Source: JAVBPB01 sp031549965 (lineage in GTDB: Bacteria; Bacillota; Clostridia; Lachnospirales; Lachnospiraceae). From it: a stretch of DNA of 20,558 bases. A model generated the notes under the pieces. That model made no database searches. It saw only the letters and a program-made list of their open reading frames with translations, and had not been told where the DNA came from. Where the stretch lies: positions 1 through 20,558 of the forward strand of contig JAVBPB010000107.1 in NCBI GenBank assembly GCA_031549965.1, in the 5' to 3' direction. Every line of letters begins with the position of its first letter. Positions within the stretch are counted from its first letter, which is position 1. Positions 1-7,415 of the stretch are shown here, piece by piece. Position numbers and translations under genes: made by a program.

Positions 1-117
1 AGATATCTCATAGCACAAGCTAGTAAGACCCCTTGAAGACGACAAGGTAGATAGGTTAAAGGTGGAAGTGCAGTAATGCATGTAGCTGATTAATACTAAT
101 AGGTCGAGGGCTTAACC
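1..117 (+). rRNA. rrl: 23S ribosomal RNA, 3' end (partial)
   Basis: The window opens inside the last part of a 23S rRNA. The run from about 40 to 117 matches the conserved 3' terminal region of bacterial 23S, including TGATTAATACTAATAGGTCG and the final CTTAACC that pairs with the 5' end of the molecule in helix 1. The 5' part of the gene lies outside the window. The exact 3' end is set by processing and is placed here at the end of CTTAACC. No 5S rRNA sequence follows. Confidence 0.95.
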
Positions 118-180
118 AATAGGTTAAAAAATAAGTTTATCAGATGATTTCAATGTGTAGTTTTGAAAGTATATTGCCTT

Positions 181-207
181 AAAAAGCGACTGACTGTAGT
201 CGTTTTT
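181..207 (+). terminator. Hairpin with U-tract after 23S rRNA
   Basis: The stem CGACT (187-191) / AGTCG (198-202) has a six-base loop, is extended by a G-T pair and by four A-T pairs, and ends in five T. It looks like an intrinsic terminator for the rRNA transcript. It sits upstream of tRNA-Trp, which has no clear promoter of its own, so either readthrough occurs or the hairpin acts in rRNA processing. Confidence 0.6.
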
Positions 208-222
208 CGGTATATATAATAT

Positions 223-293
223 AGGGGTATGATGTAATGGTAACATGCCGGTCTCCAAAACCGTTCTTGAGGGTTCGAGTCCTTCTACCCCTG
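223..293 (+). tRNA. trnW: tRNA-Trp (anticodon CCA)
   Basis: A full cloverleaf can be drawn. The acceptor stem AGGGGTA (223-229) pairs with TACCCCT (286-292), with G293 as discriminator. The D stem is ATGT/ACAT (232-235/243-246). The anticodon stem CCGGT/ACCGT (248-252/260-264) encloses loop CTCCAAA, giving anticodon CCA at 255-257. The T stem GAGGG/CCTTC (269-273/281-285) encloses TTCGAGT. The outermost anticodon-stem pair (C248-T264) is a mismatch. The terminal CCA is not encoded, so it must be added after transcription. The gene lies about 105 bases after the 23S rRNA, where a 5S gene would usually be. Confidence 0.96.
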
Positions 294-300
294 TTAAGAT

Positions 301-337
301 AAAGCTGTCTGAGTAAACTTTCTTAGACAGCTTTTTT
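301..337 (+). terminator. Intrinsic terminator after tRNA-Trp
   Basis: AAAGCTGTCT (301-310) pairs with AGACAGCTTT (325-334), and a run of T continues to 337. It closes the rRNA/tRNA transcription unit eight bases after the tRNA. Confidence 0.9.
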
Positions 338-430
338 GATATAAGATACTATAAAACATAGTGCAATATTCTTAAAAAATTCACTATATTAAAAACAACT
401 TAATAACCATGAGCTTTATTAAAAAACATG

Positions 431-459
431 TTGTTAAAATTAAGGGTGTATGATATAAT
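431..459 (+). promoter_or_regulatory. SigA-type promoter for the EID-motif gene
   Basis: TTGTTA (431-436), a 17-base spacer and a perfect TATAAT (454-459), preceded by TG two bases upstream of the -10. Transcription should start near 466, giving a leader of about 85 bases before the ATG at 552. The rest of the gap from 338 shows nothing else recognisable. Confidence 0.75.
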
Positions 460-551
460 TGACTAAATGGTGTAATTTTAAACAATCAATACACAAAATA
501 TTGATTTTATCAAAAGAATCGCATTATATAATTACAATTGGAGGAATACAG

Positions 552-1139
552 ATGAGCGAAGAAAACAGAGCATTATTATCTCAAAAAGAGATAGACACCT
601 TAGTGTCATTTTTATCACAACAGCAATCCAACTTAGATGGAGAGGTTTTGAACCAAGATAGCATTGATAAGCTTATCTTATTACTTAAGAATGTTGATGG
701 TAGTCAATTTAAATTTGACGTTAATACATCTGTTCCACCAACACAAGTATCAATGGAAAGTGTAATAGGAAAATTAACTAATATAGAAAATTATGCAACA
801 GCAAAGAAAGTATTAGAATTCTCTATTAACGAAACATCAGGATACATAGAAATATATGTTAACATTAATGAAATGGGTAAAAATATTAAACTGACACCAG
901 AAAACTTAGATAAGGTTACTTTACAGGAACAAGAGAACTCGACTGAGTGGGGGTACTTTATAGCACCAGTTTTATTTGACAATATAGCAAATGTATTCGG
1001 AATAAAATATCATAAATCCACTCTAGACCAAATATGCGAAATTTATGCTCAAAAAAGTTTAGGAGATAAAAATAAAAAAATTTCTGAAATCTTTTTACCA
1101 ACCAGCACTTCAGTATTTAACAACATATTAAGTGAATAA
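552..1139 (+). CDS. Hypothetical protein with two N-terminal FliM/FliN-like EID motifs
   Basis: A 195-residue cytoplasmic-looking protein with no signal peptide or membrane segment. The start at 552 is chosen because GGAGG (540-544) lies seven bases upstream; the frame is open further upstream to 459, but no ribosome site is seen there. Residues 8-21 read LLSQKEIDTLVSFL, close to the LSQ-x-EID-x-L segment at the N-terminus of the flagellar switch proteins FliM and FliN/FliY. A second, weaker copy, VLNQDSIDKLILLL, lies at 32-45, exactly 24 residues later. The remaining 150 residues are of mixed composition and I recognise no domain in them. No flagellar or chemotaxis gene is near. The gene is monocistronic, with its own promoter and terminator. 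A link to chemotaxis or motility is inference only; the protein may simply be a conserved clostridial hypothetical. Confidence 0.8.
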   Translation: MSEENRALLSQKEIDTLVSFLSQQQSNLDGEVLNQDSIDKLILLLKNVDGSQFKFDVNTSVPPTQVSMESVIGKLTNIENYATAKKVLEFSINETSGYIEIYVNINEMGKNIKLTPENLDKVTLQEQENSTEWGYFIAPVLFDNIANVFGIKYHKSTLDQICEIYAQKSLGDKNKKISEIFLPTSTSVFNNILSE

Positions 1140-1203
1140 TTTAAATAGGTTAAGTATAAAATTTAATTAATGCTATTTACCTCTATTTATTAAATGTCAC
1201 CTG

Positions 1204-1233
1204 AAAAAACTTTCATTATTGAAGGTTTTTTTA
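1204..1233 (+). terminator. Intrinsic terminator after the EID-motif gene
   Basis: AAAAAACTTTCA pairs with TGAAGGTTTTTT around a TTAT loop, with one G-T pair, and runs into a T tract. It lies about 65 bases after the stop codon. Confidence 0.8.
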
Positions 1234-1268
1234 GTTTACCCCCATTTTAAGTAAATTCAAAAAAAATC

Positions 1269-1297
1269 TTGCTTTTATGATATTCCAGTGTTATAAT
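1269..1297 (+). promoter_or_regulatory. SigA-type promoter for leuA
   Basis: TTGCTT (1269-1274), a 17-base spacer and a perfect TATAAT (1292-1297). The predicted transcript starts near 1304, so the leader before leuA is about 160 bases. A second TATAAT at 1430-1435 has no good -35 element and is less likely to be used. Confidence 0.75.
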
Positions 1298-1336
1298 AAG
1301 AAACAATCTAAATTTTACAGAAAAGGAATGATTAGA

Positions 1337-1354
1337 ATGGGGCTCAGATTATAA
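1337..1354 (+). other. Possible leuA leader peptide ORF (5 codons)
   Basis: In the leuA leader, AGGA (1324-1327) is followed nine bases later by a five-codon ORF reading Met-Gly-Leu-Arg-Leu. Two of its five residues are leucine, which recalls leader peptides of leucine operons. No convincing terminator/antiterminator pair follows; the AT-rich stretch 1355-1463 forms only weak hairpins. This may be chance. Confidence 0.2.
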
Positions 1355-1463
1355 AAACTAAAATATTTATTATATTAAAATATAGTGTGATTTATCGACT
1401 CCAAATTTTTAGAAAAAGTATATTTAGACTATAATATTAAACTAAAAACAGGAGGACATATAT

Positions 1464-3131
1464 ATGTTAGATTATGGAAGATATAAAAGAGTACCAGTAA
1501 TTGATTATAAAGAAAGAGAATGGCCTAGTAACGAAATCCATAAAGCACCTATTTGGTGTAGTGTTGATTTACGTGATGGCAATCAGGCTCTTATAGAACC
1601 AATGGTTGTAGAAGAAAAGGTGGAGATGTTTAAACATCTAATAAAATTAGGATTTAAAGAAATTGAAATTGGATTTCCTTCTGCATCTCAAATAGAATAT
1701 GACTTTTTAAGACAATTAGTTGATAGAAAGTTAATTCCAGATGATGTTACAATACAAGTTTTGACACAATGTAGGGAACATTTAATAGAAAGAACTTTTG
1801 AGTCTTTAAGAGGAATAAAATCAGCAGTTGTACATATTTATAACTCGACATCAACATTACAGCGAGACGTAGTGTTTAATAAAGGCAAAGAAGAGATAAA
1901 GCAAATAGCAATCGAAGGTGCAAAACTAGTTAAAAAGTTGGCAAAAGACTTTAATGGAAGGATAATATTAGAATATTCTCCAGAAAGCTTCACAGGAACT
2001 GAATTAGACTATGCTTTGGAGGTATGTACAGCTGTTCAGGATATATGGGAACCAACAGTAGAAAATAAGATAATATTTAATTTGCCGTCAACAGTTGAGA
2101 TGACAACCCCTAATGTATATGCAGATCAAATTGAATGGATGCATAAGCATTTTAAAGACAGAGATAAAATAATACTAAGTGTACATCCTCATAATGATAG
2201 AGGAACTGCTGTTTCAGCAGCAGAGCTTGCAATACTTGCAGGTGCAGATAGAGTAGAAGGAACACTTTTTGGTAACGGAGAAAGAACAGGCAATGTTGAC
2301 ATACTTAATGTTGCTTACAATATGTTTTCACAAGGAATTAACCCAGAACTTCATTTAGAAAAAATTAATGAGTCTATTGAAATTTATGAAAGTTGTTGTA
2401 AGATACCTGTACATGTGAGACATCCGTATGCAGGAAAGTTAGTATTCACAGCATTTTCAGGCTCACATCAGGATGCAATTAATAAAGGCATTAAAGCTTT
2501 AAACGATAGAAATAGTGCAATCTGGGAAGTTCCATATCTACCAATCGATCCAAGCGATGTAGGAAGACAATACGAGCCAATTGTAAGAATTAATAGCCAA
2601 TCTGGTAAAGGAGGAGTTGCATTTGTAATGGATACATATTTTGGGTATAAATTACCTAAGAATATGCATAAGGAATTTGCAGATGTTATTCAAAAAATAT
2701 CAGAGAAGCAAGGCGAAGTTGCTCCTGATCAAATTATGGAAGAGTTTAAAAACGAATACTTTACTGCAAATACACCATTTGAATTTATTAAATGTAAGGT
2801 AATAGATATTTCAGAAGAAAATGAAATGGACACTATGGCTAAACTAATATTTAAATATAATGGAGTAGAAAAGGTAATTGAAGCAACTGGTAATGGACCA
2901 ATTGATTCAGTTAAAAATGCAATAAGTGAAGTAATTGAGTTAAAATACAAGGTATTAGATTATACAGAACATTCATTAGGAGAAGGTTCTAATGCAAAAG
3001 CAGCTGCCTACATTCAGATATTAGACGAGGGAACCGGAAAAGTTACCTTTGGTGTTGGAGTAAGTTCCAATATTACTAAAGCATCCATTAAAGGGTTGTT
3101 TAGTGCATTAAATCGCTTATATAAGAATTAG
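1464..3131 (+). CDS. leuA: 2-isopropylmalate synthase
   Basis: This enzyme condenses acetyl-CoA with 2-oxoisovalerate to give 2-isopropylmalate, the first committed step of leucine synthesis. The 555-residue protein has the layout of the longer LeuA type found in actinobacteria and some Firmicutes. An N-terminal TIM barrel carries VDLRDGNQ (34-41, with the catalytic R37 and metal ligand D38), the metal-binding HPHND (241-245) and the GNGERTGN signature (270-277). A C-terminal regulatory domain from about residue 430 ends in FGVGVSSNITKASIKG, as expected for leucine feedback control. GGAGG (1451-1455) lies eight bases before the ATG. The gene stands alone between its own promoter and terminator; the later leucine genes (leuCD, leuB) are not next to it. 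No key residue is missing. Confidence 0.96.
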   Translation: MLDYGRYKRVPVIDYKEREWPSNEIHKAPIWCSVDLRDGNQALIEPMVVEEKVEMFKHLIKLGFKEIEIGFPSASQIEYDFLRQLVDRKLIPDDVTIQVLTQCREHLIERTFESLRGIKSAVVHIYNSTSTLQRDVVFNKGKEEIKQIAIEGAKLVKKLAKDFNGRIILEYSPESFTGTELDYALEVCTAVQDIWEPTVENKIIFNLPSTVEMTTPNVYADQIEWMHKHFKDRDKIILSVHPHNDRGTAVSAAELAILAGADRVEGTLFGNGERTGNVDILNVAYNMFSQGINPELHLEKINESIEIYESCCKIPVHVRHPYAGKLVFTAFSGSHQDAINKGIKALNDRNSAIWEVPYLPIDPSDVGRQYEPIVRINSQSGKGGVAFVMDTYFGYKLPKNMHKEFADVIQKISEKQGEVAPDQIMEEFKNEYFTANTPFEFIKCKVIDISEENEMDTMAKLIFKYNGVEKVIEATGNGPIDSVKNAISEVIELKYKVLDYTEHSLGEGSNAKAAAYIQILDEGTGKVTFGVGVSSNITKASIKGLFSALNRLYKN

Positions 3132-3142
3132 AATAATTATTT

Positions 3143-3181
3143 ATGCAAGAGTTATGAACTAACTCTTGCATTTTATATTTT
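3143..3181 (+). terminator. Intrinsic terminator after leuA
   Basis: A perfect 12-base stem, ATGCAAGAGTTA (3143-3154) with TAACTCTTGCAT (3160-3171), encloses a five-base loop and is followed by TTTATATTTT. Confidence 0.92.
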
Positions 3182-3185
3182 GGGG

Positions 3186-3213
3186 TTGAAATTAATGAGA
3201 TATATGATATAAT
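3186..3213 (+). promoter_or_regulatory. SigA-type promoter for the beta-helix gene
   Basis: TTGAAA (3186-3191), a 16-base spacer and a perfect TATAAT (3208-3213). Just downstream, ATTGTTA (3217-3223) and TAACAAT (3230-3236) form a perfect inverted repeat at or just after the predicted start of transcription, which could be an operator or a 5' stabilising hairpin. Confidence 0.7.
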
Positions 3214-3284
3214 GTTATTGTTAAAAAAATAACAATGCTAACACACTAGCAAAGAAGTTAAAATTAACTAAGGAGGAGAAAATC

Positions 3285-4526
3285 ATGCTAAAAAGAAAAT
3301 ATATATACTTATTTATTTTAGTTTTAGGTGTATTAGTACTTACTTCAAATTCTTTAACAAACACTGCTTTGGCAAAGTCTAAGTATAAAACATATGAAAT
3401 TTCACCTAATTCAAAGCCATATAAAAATAACTATACCAAACTAAAAACCTATAATAAAAATACTAAGGATTATTATTTACTTTTATCTTACTTAAAAGTA
3501 TTGGAAAAAGAAGGAGGGGGTAAACTAATACTGAAGAAAGGAACATATACAATTTCTAATACATTATTTGTTTCTTCTAATGTAACCATAGTATTAAATG
3601 ATGGCGTTGTTATTAAAAAGGGAACTAAAACCGGAACTAATAAATTTGATGCATCAGCATCCATTTTTCAATTAATCAGACATTCGTGGATGGGTATTAA
3701 GGGGAAGGTATCAAAGTATAATGGTGAGAAAAATATTACTATAATAGGCAAAGGAGATGCAACCATAGATCTTCGTTATATGGATAAATCTCTGGCAATA
3801 GTAGCAGGTCATAATAAAAATGTGCGAATAGAAAATATTATTTTTAAAAATCTGAGCACAGGACATTTTATTGAAGCAGATGCAGTGGATGGACTAAAGA
3901 TTATAAATAATCAGTTTATTAATTCTAAAGAGTCTGAAAAGCTTAATAGAGAAGCAATTAATTTAGATACGCCTGATTTGTTAACTAAGGGGTTTAATAA
4001 CATTTGGAGTGCTCACGATAAAACACCAAACAAGAACGTTTTAATACAAAATAATTATTTTTATAATTTAGACAGAGCAGTAGGAACTCATAAATACTCT
4101 CAAATTAAAGATTTAGATGGTAAATATACAATAAATATGTATCATACTAATATAAGAATTGTTGAGAATATTATTGTTAGAATGAGGAGCGATGCCATAA
4201 GGGTTTTAAATTGGAAGAATACTGTTATTGAAGATAATTATATTGATGACGTTGGATATGGATACAGAGGAGTATCAGCAAGCGGAGCAGTTAATCTTTG
4301 TATAAGAAATAATGTTTTTGAAGGCATGTGTCGCTCAATACAAATATATCCGGCGAAGAATTTAAATGATGGATCAGTGTATAGAACAACATTTAATAAG
4401 CTGACAAAAAGGAATTTAACTGATATGACTAAAAATACTTTAATAGATGTTGATGAAGACTTTATTCGAATTTCTGAAAAACTGGGAAACTACAGTAACT
4501 GTAAAAAAGTATACATAACAAATTAA
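3285..4526 (+). CDS. Secreted right-handed beta-helix (pectate-lyase-like) protein
   Basis: The 413-residue protein begins with a clear Sec signal peptide: MLKRK, a hydrophobic core at 6-20, and a likely cut after the ALA ending at residue 30. The segment at 77-112 (GGGKLILKKGTYTI and following) has the look of the first coils of the pectate-lyase superfamily. Later coils repeat at roughly 20-25 residues with Asn-rich turns, for example VRIENIIFKNL (180-190), LKIINNQF (204-211), VLIQNNYF and TVIEDNYI. Such folds bind or cleave surface polysaccharides, but I cannot assign substrate or catalytic residues. There is no LPXTG motif and no C-terminal membrane anchor, so the mature protein is probably released or loosely wall-bound. 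AGGAGG precedes the ATG at suitable spacing. It lies just upstream of, but is promoted separately from, the wall-polymer operon. Confidence 0.85.
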   Translation: MLKRKYIYLFILVLGVLVLTSNSLTNTALAKSKYKTYEISPNSKPYKNNYTKLKTYNKNTKDYYLLLSYLKVLEKEGGGKLILKKGTYTISNTLFVSSNVTIVLNDGVVIKKGTKTGTNKFDASASIFQLIRHSWMGIKGKVSKYNGEKNITIIGKGDATIDLRYMDKSLAIVAGHNKNVRIENIIFKNLSTGHFIEADAVDGLKIINNQFINSKESEKLNREAINLDTPDLLTKGFNNIWSAHDKTPNKNVLIQNNYFYNLDRAVGTHKYSQIKDLDGKYTINMYHTNIRIVENIIVRMRSDAIRVLNWKNTVIEDNYIDDVGYGYRGVSASGAVNLCIRNNVFEGMCRSIQIYPAKNLNDGSVYRTTFNKLTKRNLTDMTKNTLIDVDEDFIRISEKLGNYSNCKKVYITN

Positions 4527-4547
4527 AATTGAGAAATATTAAGCTTA

Positions 4548-4576
4548 TTGACTACAAGTTTAAATAATGCTATAAT
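4548..4576 (+). promoter_or_regulatory. SigA-type promoter for the wall-polymer operon
   Basis: TTGACT (4548-4553), a 17-base spacer and a perfect TATAAT (4571-4576), one of the strongest promoters in the window. Transcription should start near 4583, about 48 bases before the TTG start of tagG. I see no internal terminator from here to 10597. Confidence 0.85.
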
Positions 4577-4630
4577 CTGTATGTTGTATGGGATTTAAAC
4601 AATAAAAATAAAAAGTTAGGTGGAAAATAA

Positions 4631-5419
4631 TTGATAAAATTTATTAAAAACTTTAACAAATATCAACTTTTGTTAATAGAACTTGTTAAAAGGGATATTA
4701 AATTAAAGTATAGAAGATCTGTACTTGGAATTTTTTGGACATTACTTCAGCCACTGCTTACAATGCTAGTGCTTATGCTGGTTTTTTCCAAGATTTTTAA
4801 TAAAGGAATAGAAAATTACCCCGTGTACTTAATTACAGGACGATTGATATTTGATTGCTTTTCAACATCCACTAAGGCAGCAATAAAAGCTATCAGAAGT
4901 AATGCAAGTATGATAAAAAAAGTATATGTACCAAAATACATGTACCCTTTATCAATTGTTTTGTCTAATTATATTACATTTTTAATATCTTTAATTGTAT
5001 TGGTTTTAGTTATGGTTGTAACTGATGTAAGTTTTACATGGTATATGTTATTATCAATAATACCATTAATTTTAATATTGGTATTATCTCTTGGAGTTGG
5101 ATTACTGTTATCATCACTTGCAGTTTTTTTCAGGGATTTGGAATATTTATATAGTGTATTCATTACTTTATTAATGTATTTATCAGCATTGTTTTATTCA
5201 GAAGAGACCTTAATAGGAACAGGTTCAATACTGGCACTTAGAGCTTTACAGCTAAATCCAGTGTATGCAATAATTAAAAACTTTAGATTAGTAGCTACTC
5301 AGGGAGAATTTTTTCATATACCTTCATTAGGCTATGCTACAGCATTTAGTTTTGGAGTTTTATTAATTGGAACATATGTTTTTTATAAACAGCAGGATAA
5401 ATTTATATTAAATATATAG
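4631..5419 (+). CDS. tagG: Teichoic-acid-type ABC exporter, membrane subunit
   Basis: This 262-residue protein is an ABC-2-type permease that would flip a lipid-linked cell-surface polymer across the membrane, working with the ATPase encoded next. Family marks include the N-terminal RDIKLKYRRSVLGIFWTLLQ (21-40), typical of TagG/RfbA-like permeases, and FFRDLEY (166-172). Hydrophobic segments lie at about 34-52, 65-82, 105-130, 139-161, 172-190 and 233-252, giving the usual six helices. Translation starts at a TTG with AGGTGG seven bases before it; no ATG upstream is available and the family's N-terminal motif begins soon after. It is the first gene of the operon and is 13 bases from tagH. A capsule or O-antigen-like exporter is the alternative reading; the neighbouring tagD and glycerophosphotransferases favour teichoic acid. 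Confidence 0.92.
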   Translation: MIKFIKNFNKYQLLLIELVKRDIKLKYRRSVLGIFWTLLQPLLTMLVLMLVFSKIFNKGIENYPVYLITGRLIFDCFSTSTKAAIKAIRSNASMIKKVYVPKYMYPLSIVLSNYITFLISLIVLVLVMVVTDVSFTWYMLLSIIPLILILVLSLGVGLLLSSLAVFFRDLEYLYSVFITLLMYLSALFYSEETLIGTGSILALRALQLNPVYAIIKNFRLVATQGEFFHIPSLGYATAFSFGVLLIGTYVFYKQQDKFILNI

Positions 5420-5432
5420 GAAGAAGGTAAAA

Positions 5433-6176
5433 ATGGAGAATAATATTGCTTTGAAGGTTGAAAATGTGGGTATGCGTTTTAATCTAAGTAAAGAAAAGGT
5501 TGACAATTTAAAAGAATATTGTATTAAGTTTATTAAAAGAGAATTAAACTATCAGGAATTTTGGGCTTTAAGAAATATATCATTTGAAATAAAAAAAGGG
5601 GATAAACTTGGAATACTGGGTTTAAATGGTGCTGGAAAAAGTACATTACTAAAGGTAATTGCAGGTGTATTAAAACCAACAGAAGGCTCTGTAAAGACTT
5701 TTGGAAAGATTGTTCCATTACTTGAATTAGGAGCTGGATTTGATAGTAACTATACAGGAGCTGAAAATATATTTTTGTATGGAGCAGTACTAGGGTACCC
5801 TAAGGATTTTATAAAACAAAAATATAATGAAATTGTAGAATTTTCAGAATTAAAAGAATTTATTAATGTACCGATTAAAAATTACTCATCAGGAATGAAG
5901 GCAAGACTTGGATTTTCTATTGCAACAATTGTGGAACCTGAAATACTTATATTAGATGAAGTACTATCTGTTGGAGATGCAAAATTTAGAAAAAAAAGTG
6001 AAGCTAGAATTAAGCAAATGTTTGATGGTGGTGTTACGGTTTTATTTGTTTCTCATTCTATGCAGCAAATAAATAACCTTTGTAACAAGGCAATATTACT
6101 GGAAAAAGGTAAGTTAATTGCCGATGGCACAGTACAAGAGGTTGGTAAAATATACGAGGAAAAGCTTAATTCCTAG
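5433..6176 (+). CDS. tagH: Teichoic-acid-type ABC exporter, ATP-binding subunit
   Basis: A 247-residue nucleotide-binding subunit that powers polymer export with TagG. Walker A is GLNGAGKST (63-71), the ABC signature is YSSGMKARLGFS (151-162), Walker B is ILILDE (171-176) and the switch histidine is H208. The insertion with an amphipathic stretch at 24-45 and the GAGFDSNYTGAENIF segment (101-114) are characteristic of the TagH / polysaccharide-exporter branch of ABC proteins. It lacks the long C-terminal carbohydrate- or wall-associated extension of Bacillus subtilis TagH, so it is a short form. The ribosome site AGAAGG precedes the ATG. It is co-transcribed with tagG and tagD. Confidence 0.93.
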   Translation: MENNIALKVENVGMRFNLSKEKVDNLKEYCIKFIKRELNYQEFWALRNISFEIKKGDKLGILGLNGAGKSTLLKVIAGVLKPTEGSVKTFGKIVPLLELGAGFDSNYTGAENIFLYGAVLGYPKDFIKQKYNEIVEFSELKEFINVPIKNYSSGMKARLGFSIATIVEPEILILDEVLSVGDAKFRKKSEARIKQMFDGGVTVLFVSHSMQQINNLCNKAILLEKGKLIADGTVQEVGKIYEEKLNS

Positions 6177-6189
6177 ATAGGAGAATACA

Positions 6190-6579
6190 ATGAAAAAAGT
6201 AATTACTTATGGGACATATGATTTATTACATGTAGGCCATATTAATCTTTTAAAAAGAGCAAAGGAACTGGGAGATTACTTACTTGTGGTGTTATCTACA
6301 GATGAGTTTAATGCAATGAAGCATAAAGAAGCTTACCATAAATACGAAGATAGAAAAATAATCTTAGAAGCTATTAAATACGTGGATGAAGTAATTCCTG
6401 AATATACATGGGAACAAAAAATAAAAGATGTTGTAGACAATAATATTGATGTATTTGTAATGGGCCATGACTGGGAAGGACAATTTGACTTTTTAAAAGA
6501 ATATTGTGAGGTTGTTTATTTACGAAGAACAAAAGGTGTTTCAACTACAAAGATTAAAGAAGAATTAAGTGATAAATAA
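6190..6579 (+). CDS. tagD: Glycerol-3-phosphate cytidylyltransferase
   Basis: TagD makes CDP-glycerol from CTP and glycerol-3-phosphate, the activated donor for poly(glycerol-phosphate) chains. The 129-residue length is that of the family. The nucleotidyltransferase motif GTYDLLHVGH is at 8-17 (H14 and H17 are the HxGH histidines), and RTKGVSTT at 113-120 is the second CTP-binding signature. WEGQFDFL at 95-102 is also typical of TagD. AGGAG lies eight bases upstream of the ATG. It sits between the exporter genes and the phosphatase and transferases, all in one direction with gaps of about 13 bases, which supports a single polymer pathway. Confidence 0.95.
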   Translation: MKKVITYGTYDLLHVGHINLLKRAKELGDYLLVVLSTDEFNAMKHKEAYHKYEDRKIILEAIKYVDEVIPEYTWEQKIKDVVDNNIDVFVMGHDWEGQFDFLKEYCEVVYLRRTKGVSTTKIKEELSDK

Positions 6580-6592
6580 ATGGGAGAATTAA

Positions 6593-7393
6593 ATGAATAT
6601 TGAAAAATTAAGAGATAAAAGATTATTTTTACTTGATATAGATGGTACTATTTCTTTAGACAGCACATTAATTGATGGTACTATGGAGTTTTTAAACAAG
6701 GTAAGGGAAATTAATGGAAAGTATATTTTCATTACAAACAATTCGACAAAAAGTATAAACGATTATGTTGATAAATTTAAAAAGCTTCAAATACTTGTAG
6801 ATGAAAGTAATTTTTTAACATCTTCATATGTTACAGCCATGTATTTGAAAGAAAAATTTGGTAATGACTTAATTTTTGTTGTTGGAACTAATTCCTTTAT
6901 TGAAGAATTAAAAAGTTTTGCTCTTAATGTAACAGAAAAAATTGATAAAGATATTAAGGCCGTTGTTGTAGGATTTGATAATGAATTAACCTATAAAAAG
7001 ATTTGGAATGTTTGTGAAATACTTAGTACAATGGAAGTAGAATATATTGCTACTAATCCTGATTTAGTTTGTCCAACCGGTTTTGGCTTTGTTCCAGATT
7101 GTGGTGCTATATGTGAAATGATTAATCTGGCGGTTAAAAAAGAACCTTTATATATTGGAAAGCCTAATGAATTAATCGTCGATTTATCCATGAATATTTC
7201 TGGATTTAGTAAAGAACAAACATTGGTAATAGGAGACAGATTATATACAGATATAGCTTGCGGAATCAATGCAAAAGTGGATACAGCAGTAGTATTTACA
7301 GGTGAAGCTAAAATGGAGGATATTAAAGAATCTGTTTTTAAGCCAACTTATTGCTTTGATACAATTAAAGATTTATATTTGTGTATTAAATAA
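6593..7393 (+). CDS. HAD-IIA family sugar/polyol phosphatase
   Basis: A 266-residue HAD hydrolase of the NagD / p-nitrophenylphosphatase type. Motif I is LLDIDGT (13-19; nucleophile D15, acid/base D17), motif II is FITNNST (46-52), the motif III lysine is K190 in YIGKPNE, and motif IV is VIGDRLYTD (212-220; D215 and D220 bind magnesium). The C2-type cap lies between motifs II and III. All catalytic residues are present. Its substrate is not evident from sequence. Position inside the operon, 13 bases after tagD and followed by glycerophosphotransferases, suggests that it acts on glycerol-phosphate, a sugar phosphate or a polymer precursor, possibly to tune the glycerol-phosphate pool. That role is inference; a general housekeeping phosphatase is possible. 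Confidence 0.88.
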   Translation: MNIEKLRDKRLFLLDIDGTISLDSTLIDGTMEFLNKVREINGKYIFITNNSTKSINDYVDKFKKLQILVDESNFLTSSYVTAMYLKEKFGNDLIFVVGTNSFIEELKSFALNVTEKIDKDIKAVVVGFDNELTYKKIWNVCEILSTMEVEYIATNPDLVCPTGFGFVPDCGAICEMINLAVKKEPLYIGKPNELIVDLSMNISGFSKEQTLVIGDRLYTDIACGINAKVDTAVVFTGEAKMEDIKESVFKPTYCFDTIKDLYLCIK

Positions 7394-7415
7394 ATGGTTT
7401 AAGGTGGTATATTTT

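Noticed and set aside
791..982. 63-codon open frame on the - strand inside the EID-motif gene
   Set aside because: Lies wholly opposite a promoted, ribosome-site-bearing gene and has no start signal of its own.
1430..1435. Second TATAAT just upstream of leuA
   Set aside because: No -35-like hexamer at 16-18 bases; the upstream TTGCTT/TATAAT pair is far better.
1355..1463. Classical attenuator, T-box or riboswitch in the leuA leader
   Set aside because: No GC-rich terminator stem, no T-box sequence and no recognisable aptamer; only weak AT hairpins.
6991..7269. 92-codon - strand open frame inside the phosphatase gene
   Set aside because: Shadow of a conserved gene with all catalytic motifs; no start signals or recognisable protein.
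7302..7415. Upstream extension of the first glycerophosphotransferase
   Set aside because: Would overlap the phosphatase gene by over 90 bases, without a ribosome site; the ATG at 7416 has one and starts at the family's usual N-terminus.
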